A stretch of DNA of 64,000 bases from the NCBI GenBank assembly GCA_002897115.2, contig BCIH01000006.1, forward strand, positions 641,499 to 705,498, written 5' to 3'. The notes under the pieces were generated by a model. The model was not told the DNA's origin, did not search any database, and worked only from the letters and a program-made list of their open reading frames with translations. This DNA is from Prototheca cutis (taxonomy: Eukaryota; Chlorophyta; Trebouxiophyceae; Chlorellales; Chlorellaceae). A program made the translations under genes and the position numbers. Below, one piece after another: positions 11,625 to 24,324 of this stretch; the stretch's first letter is position 1; each line of letters opens with the position of its first letter.

Positions 11625-14311
11625 ATGGAGGCGCTCACGCCCCAGCCTAGCAGTACGGAAAGACCAGAAAAGAACACTAATGGCCGCAGCAGCAGCAAGA
11701 CGGTGACAGACACCATTGTCGGTGAGTCGCTGCTCTCGTGGTCGAGTGGGGGGTTGGATGGCCACAGGAGCGCTTCGGCTTCGACAAACACGCTGCCGTG
11801 CCAGCTGTGCTCACGTTTGCGAGCGCTGCGATACATGTGTGTTTGCAGGCGAGCATGAGCACACGATAGTTGGGTACAGCCTCATCAAGGGCCTGGGTGA
11901 TGGCGAGCCCATTGCCTCGGAGCGGTTCGTCGTAGGCGGCCATGAGTGGGTGAGTGGCCTTGCGTTGGTGGCATTTCGTGCGGAGGCGTGACGGGTGGGT
12001 GTGTGAGACCAGCACCCTGGACGTTCACCCACTGCCCACGCCAGCGTGGGCATGGGATGGAATGGGGATGCAGCGCAGCACTCCGCTGCAATGCTGCATT
12101 TGCACTGTCCATACACCCACCTGATCCAATCACCCACAGGTTTTGCTGTTCTACCCGGACGGGAAGCGGTCGGCGTCGGAGAGCCACAACATCAACCCCT
12201 CCAACATCCCGCCGCCGCACACGCACCTGCTTCAGGCCGCCGCGGCCGCAGCAGCTGTCGTGGGCCAGGCGCATGCGCAGCAACCGCAGCAGGGTGGGGG
12301 TCAGGTCCCCCCGCCCGCGCCGCGCTTGGCCCCAGGCAACTCACACGCGCCCGACGACTTTGACTACCCTTTTGGCGGCGGCGAGCCGGGCCGGCCGCGA
12401 CGCATGACACCGCCCCCAGGTGGGGCAGCAGAGGGGGGGGGCAACGGTAACAACGGTGGGGCCACAAATGGCCACGGCACGGCAAACGGGGCCATGGTCG
12501 CGCGACCCACCGAAGTTGGAGCGTTGCATCCGTTGCCGTATTATCCGAATGCTGCAGCAGCCGCCGCTGCAGCGACTGCGGCGGCGGCTGCGGCGGCCAC
12601 GGGTGCGCAGGGCACGGGCAACGAGTACTGCGCGTTGTTTGTGGCGCTGATCGGCGAGACCGACTCGCCGCAGGGGGTGGTGAACACGGCCGAGGGCCGC
12701 GTCGTCCGCGCGTTCCATCGGTTCACGCTGGTGGACCAGCGGCGCCACGGCGGCGAGGGCGACGTGAGCAAGGGCCGACGCCGGGACCAGGGTGCGGTGA
12801 AGATTTCGTGTGCGCGTGCCGACCCCACCGCCCGCAACTGCCACGGGTACCGCAAGTTTGTCAAGCGTGCCGTGCTGGAGGACCCGGCGCGGGGTCTGCT
12901 CATGGACGACACCATTGTCATCCGCTACCGCATTGAACTCGTCGTCTCAACGGGTGGCGCGCTGTCGCGCGGCGGCGCGGGCGGCGGTGCGGGGGGCGGG
13001 CCAGGCGGCGCGGGCGCCCACCCCCGGCCCTGCGTCGCCGTGCCCCCGCCCTCCCTGGGCGCGGACCTCGCTGGCCTGCTGACGTCTGCGCGCGGCGCAG
13101 ACGTCATGTTTGAAGTCGAGGGCGAACGCATGCCCGCGCACCGCATCCTCCTCCAGACCCGGTCCCCCGTGTTCCGAGCGCTGCTCACCGGACCCATGCG
13201 CGAGGGCCGGGCCGATGGCGACGACGCCGTCGACGTCCAAGACATCCGAGCCCCTGTGTTTCGCGCGCTCCTCCACTTTGCCTACGCGGACGCCCTCCCC
13301 GAGGAGCTCCAAGGTTGCCTTTGTTTATTTGTTTCCTTCGTGAATTGAGCTGGTACTCTTGTTTAAATGCGAGGGGGCTGGCTTGTTTGCTCTCGTCGCA
13401 TTTCTCTCATACTCTTCCCGTCCGACAATGAATCAACCAACCAAACCTGCTGAACCTCGCCCCACCTCCCATCCCACACCCCCAGGGTCGCGACTGAGTG
13501 TGCCCATGGCGCAGCACCTGCTGGCGGCCGCCGACCGGTTTGCGCTGAGCCGACTGCGGGCCATGTGTGAGCAGCGGCTGTGCGACACGGTCGAGGTCAG
13601 CACCGCCGCCACCACGCTGGCGCTCGCCGAACAGAACAATGCTGCCGAGCTCAAGCGCGTCTGCCTTGAGTTTGTCGCCCGGCACCTCAAGCAGGTTTGT
13701 GTGTGTGGGGAGGGGGGGGGGGGGCACTGGGGATGGGGGGAACCATGCGCTGGCNANGAAGCAAGTCTTGCACTTGGTGTCGAGCCTTGCGGATCATGTT
13801 CTGCTGGTCGCCTTTGTGTTCCCATGGTATGACACGCGAGCACCATACCCAAACGACCAGCAACACCCTCATGTGCAGGTGATGGAGAGCGAGGGGTACA
13901 AGTACATGATCACCACGTGCCCGCAGCTTCAGTCGGAACTGCTCCAGGTGCTTGCCATGGACGGTGGTTGTTGGGGAAGCTGGGGTTGCAAGGTCTGGGG
14001 TGCCTGGTTAGGGTGGCTGTGCTCCGCCGCTCAAGCACCTGCCTTTCCTGTCTGCCTGCCATCCTACTCCAACATCTGGGTGCCCCATGCAAACAACGCA
14101 GGTGATTGCCTCTTCGTCCTTTGGTACCGTCAGCAGCGGGGCCCAACTGGCGAATGGCCCGCGGCTGGGCAACGGCGCCACGCCCGCACGCCAGCCGGCG
14201 CCGCTGGGCATGGCCAGCGAAGAAAGGGCGCATGCTAGCCAAGCGCAGAGACCCGCGGGGGAGTCGTCCACGGAGGGGCACATGCGCAGGGTCCGGCTGC
14301 GCCGCGAGTGA
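11625..14311 (+). CDS. MATH-BTB (BPM-type) CUL3 substrate adaptor (619 aa)
   Basis: Six exons: 11625-11721, 11849-11949, 12140-13313, 13486-13694, 13879-13947 and 14102-14311; all phases agree. The MATH domain starts SKTVTDTIVGEHEHTIVGYS and runs through ERFVVGGHEWVLLFYPDGK. It is then interrupted by a long Ala/Gly/Asn/His-rich insert (about 12180-12620) before resuming at NEYCALFVALIGE and ending near DTIVIRYRIELVV. A Gly-rich linker leads to the BTB/POZ domain (GADVMFEVEGERMPAHRILL, SPVFRALLTGPMREG) and a BACK-like helical region (HLLAAADRFALSRLRAMCEQ). By family it recruits substrates to CUL3 ubiquitin ligase. Confidence 0.92.
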
Positions 14312-14355
14312 AGGGGGGATGAGGCCAGGTTCCCCCAGAACCCCGCCCAAAACGC

Positions 14356-14360
14356 TGTAA
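14356..14360 (+). terminator. Putative TGTAA poly(A) signal of MATH-BTB gene
   Basis: TGTAA, the usual chlorophyte polyadenylation signal, 45 nt after the stop codon. Confidence 0.5.
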
Positions 14361-14772
14361 TTCTGCCTGGATAGCCGGAGCATCACCCATCACCCCTGTC
14401 CTGCCCACAGCACTCTTGACAGGATTTGTGCCACGGACCTGCACCATCGCTCAAACTTGTTGCCGCCGCAGCTTCTGGCCCCGCTCCTCCGAATCCCTAT
14501 GTGCCGGTGCCAGCCCCCTCCCAACGCGCCCTGTCTAAGCAACGGGCAACAGAGTGCTTATCTTTGCGGCATCCGTGCGCCCTCGTCCCCGCGTCGCACA
14601 TTTCATTGAGACATGTACACCGGCAGGAGTTGCTTGTTTGCCTCCAGAGGGTTCAAAAGGTCCAGTCAAACGGGAAGACCGGCACGAGGTGAGGCCTGGT
14701 GCAGGTTGTCACAGTGCAAACACTGGCAAACAAAAGAGCAGATCCATTGCAATACAAGCAGTCCCGGCACTA

Positions 14773-14773
<1 letters not shown>

Positions 14774-14808
<35 letters not shown>
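14774..14808 (+). repeat. (CT)n microsatellite, about 17 copies
   Basis: Uninterrupted CT dinucleotide array. Read on the minus strand it is (GA)n and follows directly after the last exon of the unresolved membrane gene. Confidence 0.9.
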
Positions 14809-14810
<2 letters not shown>

Positions 14811-14813
<3 letters not shown>

Positions 14814-15942
14814 CGGCAGCCTTACCAGCGCTCCCTCTCGCGTCGGTGGCTTCAGTCGGGTGGGGGGGACATTGAGGTTCTTCCGCAGGCGAAGTTGCAT
14901 GCTCTCGGTCGGCTGGTGCAGCCGGCCGGGGACCATCCCGTTCCTTCGTGGAATCTCCACCAGTACCAGCTGACTCAGTGCCATGACTGCCAGGCTCACC
15001 AGCGTGAGCCACAGACCAAACCGCGGCCTGCAGCAGTGGTGCGATATGGGTTCCATACGCCGTCAGCAGTGAGTGGGACGCTGACCTCCAGCGCATCGCT
15101 ACTTCACCCAGACTCCAACACCCTCCTCAGCGGCCCCTGATAGCCCAACGCACGTTTCATTCATGCCGGTGTCTACAATCCATTTTGCCAGGCAGAGCAA
15201 GCCGAGTGCCGGCAAGCCCACGTAAAGGAGAGCTTCCGGGCCCGAGGGCATTGCACCCTGTAAACAGGGGAGGAGATTTTGATCGTTTTGGCTGACAACG
15301 TGCCAAATACCACTCGCAGGCATGCCATGGAGAAACCCCTGCCAATTTGGCTCCCCAACAGTATATGGACCAACACTCTGCTCACCAGTCTTTGCATGAC
15401 GAGGCTGAACAGTGTGTCTGGTGCCATGAGGAACATGATCTTGATGATGATGGCAGATGAGAAGGTCAAGCCAGCCGAGGGCGCCAGCAAAGGTATTGTG
15501 AGCTGCAAGGTGGCAGCAAAGGCAGGAGTTGTTGAGGAGGGACGTTGCGCTTGTGCAACGGAGCTGCCCACATCACCACATCCAACAGAAGGAGGCGGTA
15601 TCCCCCACACCCTTACCGCGCGTCCCGAGGGTTGCGGTCCTCTTCTAAAGCTGGCTCTCGCCGCCATCTGCAAGATGACGGGGAACTGCACGGCTCGAAC
15701 TGCAGGCAAGAAATTGCTGGTTGGTCACCCTGACCGGGCCGTGCTACTGTCCACTCGCGCTGTCACCATCGCCGTACCTTGACTCGCGCCCCTTCTTCTG
15801 CATAGAATCGTATCATTTGCGACGGAGCATGCTTAAAGCTGTGGAGTGAGGGCGGCCGCGTTCCAAAGGGCCGGGCAATGGGCCGACGCAAGCCACCACA
15901 TTGGGCACTCAACAAGCTCGAAGATACAGTTTGGCTGGCCAT
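14811..15942 (-). CDS. Probable organelle-targeted membrane protein, exon joins unresolved
   Basis: The first exon (15942-15778, 55 codons, donor GTACGG) looks like a transit peptide: Ser/Arg-rich, few acidic residues until the end, starting MASQTVSSSLLSAQ. Further minus-strand segments encode hydrophobic helices: APSAGLTFSSAIIIKIMFLM (about 15490-15410), PEALLYVGLPALGLLCLAKW (about 15250-15180) and FGLWLTLVSLAVMALSQLVL (about 15030-14960). The exon following the leader reads FEPCSSPSSCRW in the phase set by exon 1, but its donor phase does not fit the next hydrophobic segment, so at least one junction is wrong or missing. Not recognised; a plastid or mitochondrial inner-membrane protein is likely. 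Confidence 0.4.
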
Positions 15943-16207
15943 TGTGTGTGTCCTATTCGCAACAAGGTCACAATTGCATATGCATGCAGGAAGACACGCT
16001 CGCTTCTCCTTGAGAGGGGCCCTGAGAACAACCGATCCATGCCGATCGAACTGGGGATGAACATCACCGAAACCCGCGACATCATGGCTGGGTGCTAACG
16101 GTGCTTCAAGCCAGGACACGCTGCGCTGTGGCTTTAGACACCAACTGCTTACCGCTCTCATAGATAAATCAACCATTCATATAAATGTGTTGAGTCCTGA
16201 TCAAGGC

Positions 16208-17052
16208 ATGCTGGCCCTGCCGGGTCCCCAGCACGTCTACACCTACCAGGGAGACTTCTCGGTGGATGGCACGCCGATCGTGCTGCACCAGGAGGGGGGC
16301 CGGGGCAGGGGCACAGGGTGGGTGGTCTGGGATGCATCCGTGACCCTTGCCAGATGGCTGGAGGCCAGTAGCCCAGAGGATCGAAGGGCCCTGGCCCCTG
16401 AAGACGGCCCCATCCTGGAACTGGGTTCCGGCACCGGCATCGCGGGGCTGGCGGCTGCCGCCTGCCTGGGCAGACCCACACATTTGACGGACCTTCCAGA
16501 GGTGCTGCCCTCTCTCCAGAGGAATGTGGACTTGAACCCAAAGGCAAGTGAATTGAATCGGGCATGGCGTTGTTTAGCGTTACCCATGCTGTCTGTTTTT
16601 GAGCATGCGCTCGTCTCGTATGCCATGGCAGCTGGGTTTGCACCTTGCTACAGCAGCGGAACCACTCTGAGGCAGACATTCTGCCCAAACCATCCCTCCC
16701 AGACCTTTCCAACCGCGACATTCCCTTGCAGTTGGCCCCTGGCGTAAACGTCCTCCCATGTGACTGGACAACTCCCTGCTCGCTGCCTGGTACGCCGTAC
16801 CAGCTGGTGGTGCTGTCTGACGTTGTGTGGTTGGAGCCGCTGGTACTTCCCCTGCTCCAGACCCTGCGGGCGGTCACGGCACCTGGGTCAAAGCTCCTGC
16901 TCGCGCATCAGTGCCGCAGCACGCGCGTGGATGACGGGTTCCTTGCTGGGTTGCATGAGGCTTTTACCGTTGAGGACGCGCCGTGGAGACCCAGCGAAGC
17001 AACCCGAGGCCGCATCCACCTGTACATCTGCACCAGACGCAGACCGTCCTGA
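16208..17052 (+). CDS. METTL21-type protein lysine methyltransferase (218 aa)
   Basis: Two exons, 16208-16543 and 16732-17052, in phase 0, joined by a GC-AG intron (AAG|GCAAGT ... TTGCAG). It is a seven-beta-strand SAM-dependent methyltransferase of the Methyltransf_16 family: an N-terminal strand ending TGWVVWDASVTLARWLE, motif I ILELGSGTGIAGLAAA, the acidic post-I loop LTDLPEVLPSLQRNV, and the post-II segment YQLVVLSDVVWLEPLVLPLL, where human METTL21 enzymes have D-x-x-Y. The protein substrate cannot be predicted. The start codon is the first ATG in frame, 22 nt after an AT-rich box. Confidence 0.82.
16544..16731 (+). other. GC-AG intron
   Basis: Donor AAG|GCAAGT matches the strict consensus of GC-AG introns, and the acceptor is TTGCAG. 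No nearby GT keeps the methyltransferase frame, which resumes with LAPGVNVLPCDW. Confidence 0.75.
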
Positions 17053-17204
17053 CGTCGAGTGCATTTATCAACTATTTCTTTACGGTTTCATGCCTGTCGT
17101 TTCCATTGTTGTTGCATCTACGCGGGGCATGAATGAGCCAGAAGCAAGAAGAAAATTGCAGTTGTGGTGCGCACACACGCTCGCACCCTTGCCTGCCAAT
17201 CCTT

Positions 17205-18555
17205 TTATTGGTGGCGGCCATGCTTTCCAGTCGGCCGCTTGCAGATGGGCAGGCCTGCCTTGGACCCACCGTTCTTGCACACGGCGCGCTTGAGCAGCGG
17301 CCGTAGTGTGGCATTTAATAGGGCGTGCACGCCTGAGTCGATGGGGTGCACAATGAAGGGGATGGCAGCCAGGCCCAGTGCGGTGGGGAGCGACTTGTTC
17401 ACCAACTCCAGCATCCTGTCCTGCGGCATGCCCAGCACATGCGAAGCCCACTCCGATGCAGTGTGTCCCATGCTCGTATCCTGCAAGAGAGGGAAATACA
17501 ATCTTCTTTTGGTTCATGTGTTTTGTGAAGTCACACAACACCCGGCAAGGTGCCACGGCGGGAGAAGACGAGGCAGTCCGCATCCATGCAATGCCACTCC
17601 CAAGCAACGAGAGGGGTGGACCACAGTGAGCGCAGGCGTACCTCCGCTGTCTTAAGCACAGAGGTGGCAAAGGCAACAAGGGTGTGGATGGTGAACCCGG
17701 GCGCCGCGACCGAGGCGATGAGCTGCCAGACGAGCGTGTCGACTCCTCGCTCAACGCCAATTAGGGTCACCAGCCTAAGCGTTAATGAGGGACGCACGTG
17801 TTGTAAGGTTTGAAAGGGGTTCAATCCAGCACGATGCATGCCGTGGCAATGCCTGGCAAGTCCAGCCGCCCTCTCCGGAACCCACCATGTGTTATTCCGC
17901 AGACACCTCACATGTTTATTCCCAGCCCCCCCCCCCCCCCCCCCCAAAAAAAAAAGCTCAACCCAAGAACAGTCTCTCAACCATGTTACCTGTCCTTGTT
18001 GACGCCCGGGGGCAATTCCCGAGCGGAGAGCTTTTTCCTGGCATCAGCATGCGTAACCCGCCACTTGTCCACGGTGTCAAACAGCACATAAGAAATGGCG
18101 ATGGCATACGAAAGCGGCACGCCCCCAGCGAAGAGCCAGGCGCCAAAGGCCTCGCCCACCTCGTTGGCATAGCCCAGGTAGCGCAGGGGACCGTCTCGGA
18201 GCGGGTCGTACTCCGTCTTGGGCACGCCGTCAAACGTCCCCGGCTCTGAAAAGTCTACCGCAGCCAACAGGCGGGCCAATGGATGGCCGCTGGGCTCCGG
18301 CAGCGATGCTGTCCAGTGATCCCCCTCAGACTCCGTGATCACCCGGTCAGGCTCAATGTCCTGCTGATCCACGTCATGAAAGGCCCTGTCCCGCTCCTCA
18401 ATGGCCTGCCGCTGTCCCAGGGATGGGGAAGGGGGGGCATTGGGCACGGCAGGCCGCTTGTCCTGCTCGGGGCGCACGGCGCGGCATCTGATCACCCTCG
18501 CCCGAACGACGCATGCACTCTTGAAAGGTGCATGTGCCTGCGTGAGGGTCCGCAT
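17205..18555 (-). CDS. MTFP1: Mitochondrial fission process protein 1 (MTFP1/MTP18), 324 aa
   Basis: Three exons in transcript order, 18555-17990, 17774-17642 and 17480-17205, phases consistent. Diagnostic blocks are RYLGYANEVGEAF, SYVLFDTVDKW, GVDTLVWQLIASVAAPGFTI and LGLAAIPFIVHPIDSGVHAL, the last being the family's most conserved helix. MTFP1 is an integral inner mitochondrial membrane protein affecting fission. The animal protein is about 166 aa; this one carries roughly 130 extra N-terminal residues, Arg-rich at first, likely a mitochondrial presequence plus linker. I chose the ATG at 18555 because a TATA box lies between it and the only other upstream candidate (about 18759). Confidence 0.87.
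17926..17955 (+). repeat. C(20)A(10) homopolymer pair in MTFP1 intron 1
   Basis: On the transcribed (minus) strand this reads T-run then G-run, about 35 nt after the donor. Confidence 0.85.
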
Positions 18556-18721
18556 TGGGGCCTCGGTGCCACGTGTTCGGGCTTGCCGGAGCGGACTGAG
18601 CTTTTCACACGCGCTCCGCCTCCAGCACCAGGCCCGATGGCTGGCTGCCGTGCGCACAGTTGTGTTCGATGAATGCACGAATAGTGCTGTACACGATCGA
18701 TCTTGGGTGGTCCTTCCGACA

Positions 18722-18729
18722 CCTTTATA
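18722..18729 (-). promoter_or_regulatory. TATA box upstream of MTFP1
   Basis: Minus-strand TATAAAGG, 167 nt before the chosen ATG, at a reasonable distance for a leader of about 135-140 nt. Confidence 0.5.
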
Positions 18730-19476
18730 CGTCGGAGAGGAGCCGATCTCACCGCCCAAAGCGTGGCACCGTCACGGCGTCTCCCGCTCGGGAGATCGAT
18801 GGGGATCTGGAGAAACATCTCTCTGCCAGTCAGACACCAACCCTGACTGACAATGACTGGACTTTCATACGTTGTTGCACACGACAAAAAGGAACACAAC
18901 AAGCCAGAAATATCGCAAGGGTACAGCAGAAGAATGTTGGTTTTTCCTGTGGGCAGGGCCAGCGTGCGTCACGATTGGTTTGAAAAAGTTCAGTGTTAGA
19001 GCACCCCACATGCAGCAGTCTGGCACCTGCCGTCATCGCAGGCGGTCACGTGATGAGGCACGCATCATCAAGCCCCGCTTCCTTTCCACAGGGGCAGGTG
19101 ATCCCAAAGTGGGAGCGGGACATGCGGTTCCGCATGCCTCACAAAAAGGGGACCGACATCCCCCCCCCCCAAAAGGCACGCGCAGTACGGTGCCTGGCCA
19201 ATCATTCCTCCCCCAGGCACACACTGGATTCTGTGCCTGGAACAGGCGGAATCCCTCTTCCCCCGGCATAGGGTTTTTGCTTCCGCCGTCTAGTTTTTCT
19301 TTGCCAGTGACAGACTCACACCCGTCTGGCTGTAGCGGAGCTCCGTGTTTCTGCAAGGCGGTCGACGAGAGCTGGTTGAGCTCGGTTTGGTGCCTCCCAC
19401 CATCCGGGAGGTCAACGCTGCCTTTTTCACGTGCCACTGTTCCCGTACCCTGCTTCCTCACCCCACCGGGGCCCCT

Positions 19477-19481
19477 TTACA
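19477..19481 (-). terminator. Putative TGTAA poly(A) signal of UGM gene
   Basis: TGTAA on the minus strand about 50 nt after the UGM stop codon. It supports ending the gene at 19533 rather than adding a further exon. Confidence 0.45.
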
Positions 19482-19532
19482 CACTCGTCCACCCCCTCTC
19501 CCCCCAAAAAAGTAAAAAAATAAAATAAAATC

Positions 19533-21606
<2,074 letters not shown>

Positions 21607-21939
21607 TTTGCCTTGTTGCACTGGATTACTACGTGCAATATTATTAGTCTGCAACAATTCGTGAACCCTTGGCTACATGCGATGCTCGTCCATTCGAACA
21701 AGAGAAGTTGGGGTTGCTTTTGGGACAACTGAATATGCGGTACTTCGTCGTTGTCGGGTGGGCGGTACTGCCAGGATCGCCTCTCCCGGCAGTGGGACTC
21801 CCCAGGCCCCGGCCCACGCAAACCCACCAGGCAAGGTATCGCATGCGATGTCACTTACACGGCCAATGCACCGCCTTTCCACCTCTTCAAAATTTGATAC
21901 TATGCAAGTGTTTTGAGTTTTATATACTGTCATATTGCA
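21607..21939. promoter_or_regulatory. Divergent promoter region, UGM (-) and mS29/DAP3 (+)
   Basis: 333 nt between two start codons facing apart. An AT-rich box TATATA (21921-21926) lies 14 nt before the DAP3 ATG. Confidence 0.5.
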
Positions 21940-23921
21940 ATGCAGCGGGCTGCAACATGGGGCTGCGCGGTGCCGGCCCTGCGCCAGGCCATCGCGGCGA
22001 CGTGCCAGTCCAGCCAGACCGCGCAGGCAGCTTGTGCACCCGTCTTTTGCACACGGAGCTTTGCCACGGACTCTAGTGAAGCGTCCACACGGTAGGTCAT
22101 GTGGCCCATTGGGCGGACCCCGGGGCTTCAGGGAGTTCATGAGCCTGACTCATTCAGGTTGAGATTGGGATGCTGGCGAATGGTGCCAATCACTCACGCT
22201 GAAGCCCCTTTCCCCGTTGGACGCAGGCCCACCTGGGACAGCGGGTATGCGGTGAAGGACTTGAAGGATGCCCCCGTGGGCAAGTACTTTGCGGTGCAGC
22301 CAGAGCTTGTACCCGAGGCCACGGCCGAATACTACGAGGAACCCTATCTGAAGAAGGAAAAGCTGACTCAGCCAAACTACGGCTGCAAGGCAGTGCAGGT
22401 GCGTGTTTCTTTGGCTGAACATTTGTTTTCCTCTGCGTGTGTCTGGCAGTTGGGGTCTCTCGTGACGGGGATCCCAGCAGAACCGGCCTGGGTTCCTGGA
22501 TGCATGCGCGGGTGCGGCATGCAGCGCAATAAGCTTTGTCGACTGCTTTCCATGACAGCTCATCCGCAATGCGATCGCATGTTGTCATCATTGTGAACTC
22601 CAACACCGCAGCGCGAATTTGAGGCGAGCAGGCGGCCGTACCTGCTCCAGCGCCCCGTGATCCAGCGCCTGCTGCAGCACGCCGAGGCCGGGGACAAACG
22701 CCAGATCAGCCTGCAGGGCTGGACGGGGGCGGGGAAGAGTGCCGCACTCTACGCCCTGGTCTCCTGGGCCCGCGCCAACGACTGGATCGTGCTCTACGTC
22801 CCGAGCGCATTCTCCATGGTCCAAGGTGGGAGTTGCGGGGTTGGAGGAGGGGGATTGTGGTGAGGTGTCGTTCCACCCACGAGGGTGCAGGGCGTTCTGA
22901 ATGCAGCCATTGCCAAGCAATGGTTCGACTGCCAAGCAGCTGATCATTCGTGATGTGGCCATGCGAGGACCGGCATGTCCTCCCGGCATCCCTCCAATGT
23001 CCCTCCCAATCACTTGACTGCCCTGTCAACAACCCCCCCCCCCCCCCCCCCGCCCCCCCCCCCCGTGATAACAGGTGGCACGTTCAACCGGGGCGAGGAT
23101 GGGTTGTTTGACATGCCACAGGGTGCACGGTACATCCTGCAGTCGATGCTGCAGACCCATGAGGCCGACCTGAAGGTGTGCTGGCGGGTGTGTGGTGTGG
23201 CCTTGCCTAGAGGTTGCGTTCTCGGGGGAAGTGGCATAAAGAACTCAACACACAACACCCTATGCCTATGAACATGCAGTCCCTTGCGCACGAGGCCGGC
23301 GGCTCGCTGGCGGAACTTGCGGAGACAGGGCTGCGGTCGACGCGCGCCGAGGAAACGGTGGCCGCGGCCATCACCCTCAAGGACGCGCTGGCTTCCCAGT
23401 CGTCCCGCCGCGTGCTGCTGGCGGTGGACGACTACAACGCGCTGTACCACCGCACGGTGTACGGCGAGGCGGTGCACCCACTGCACCGCCGGCTGCTGGC
23501 GCCGGACGAACTGCGTCTGGTCCGGGGGTTCCGCGTGCTGGAACAGGCCGCCCCGGCCAACGGCCTTACTGTCGCCGCACACACATACTCGGGCCGTGTG
23601 CCGCCAGGCCTGGACATTCCCCTGCCCAAGCGCTCCCGCATCTTCGTGCCGCGCCTCGACCTGGATGAAGTCGGGGCGACGGCCGCCGCATACGTCGATG
23701 CGGGCGCCCTGGCGCCTGCGGACGCCGGTGCCGTGGCAGCGCTCCCCAGCGAGGAGGCTGTGAAGCGTGCTTTCTTCCTCTGCAACGGCAACGGCCGCGA
23801 GTTGCGGCGCAGCGCCGCGGTGCTGCTGTCCGAGCAGGACGTCATGGGGCCGTCGCTCGGCTACAAGGCTGTCCGCGCGATGAGGAGGCAGCACGACTTG
23901 GGGGCAGAGGGCATTTTCTAA
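21940..23921 (+). CDS. DAP3: Mitochondrial ribosomal protein mS29 / DAP3 (426 aa)
   Basis: Five exons: 21940-22091, 22227-22398, 22612-22825, 23075-23175 and 23280-23921; phases agree. The N-terminus is Arg/Ala/Ser-rich with no acidic residues for about 40 residues, ending CTRSFATDSSE, as expected for a mitochondrial presequence. Then come LQGWTGAGKSAALYAL, a Walker A (P-loop), WIVLYVPSAFSM, and VLLAVDDYNALYHRTVYG, the Walker B/sensor region of the DAP3 family. mS29 is a GTP-binding protein of the small mitoribosomal subunit. The C-terminal half, EEAVKRAFFLCNGNGRELRR, fits the family. Confidence 0.9.
23033..23064 (+). repeat. C homopolymer, about 32 nt, in DAP3 intron 3
   Basis: C run with a single G, 10 nt before the acceptor of the third intron. 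Confidence 0.85.
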
Positions 23922-24324
23922 TGTCATTACGTGGTCTGGGTCAGCAGGTTTTCGTTGCCTGCCTCTGAACAGCTGCTGCTGCTGTGGGTGTAACCGTACG
24001 GGAACCATGGGATGCCCTCCCTCGGGGGGAGCCCTATCCCTTCTTCACAAGAGAAAGGAACCGCTACAATGGCACAACTTGACATTGTCAAGATGCAGTG
24101 TTTGTTTCAAAATATTCTATGGAATCCAAGAGTACAGTGATTGAAATCTCGTGCGTGGCCGAAAGCTATAGGCCCAGATCAGAAGAATTTCGAGACATCC
24201 GCAAGCCCCGTCCACAAACGCTGACGATCGGTGCATGCCGGGTTCTAAATCGAATTTGTTATGTGCGACATTGATTGGGCACATCAATATGAGACTTCTC
24301 TGATGCATGTTTGAGGTGCGGCAT
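23922..24324. other. Spacer after DAP3
   Basis: 403 nt of 3' UTR and upstream sequence of the glycosylase gene. TGTAA occurs at 23989-23993. The glycosylase's first exon may begin here. Confidence 0.5.
23989..23993 (+). terminator. Putative TGTAA poly(A) signal of DAP3
   Basis: TGTAA, 68 nt after the DAP3 stop codon. Confidence 0.45.

Larger units (their letters stand above)
14312..14810. other. 3' region of MATH-BTB gene and simple-repeat spacer
   Basis: Holds the presumed 3' UTR with a TGTAA at 14356-14360 and ends in a CT microsatellite (14774-14808). No other gene is recognised. Confidence 0.55.
18556..19532. other. Spacer between MTFP1 and UGM genes
   Basis: 977 nt upstream of MTFP1 and downstream of UGM, both on the minus strand. 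It contains the MTFP1 TATA box and a TGTAA serving UGM. The 142-codon minus frame at 19033-19461 shows no motif. Confidence 0.55.

Noticed and set aside
14774..14808. Short regular repeat considered as a CRISPR or tandem-repeat array
   Set aside because: Simple CT microsatellite with no spacers, in a eukaryotic genome.
19033..19461. Minus frame of 142 codons considered as last exon of UGM
   Set aside because: UGM reaches a stop directly after its conserved end at 19533, and a TGTAA follows. The frame has no family motif.
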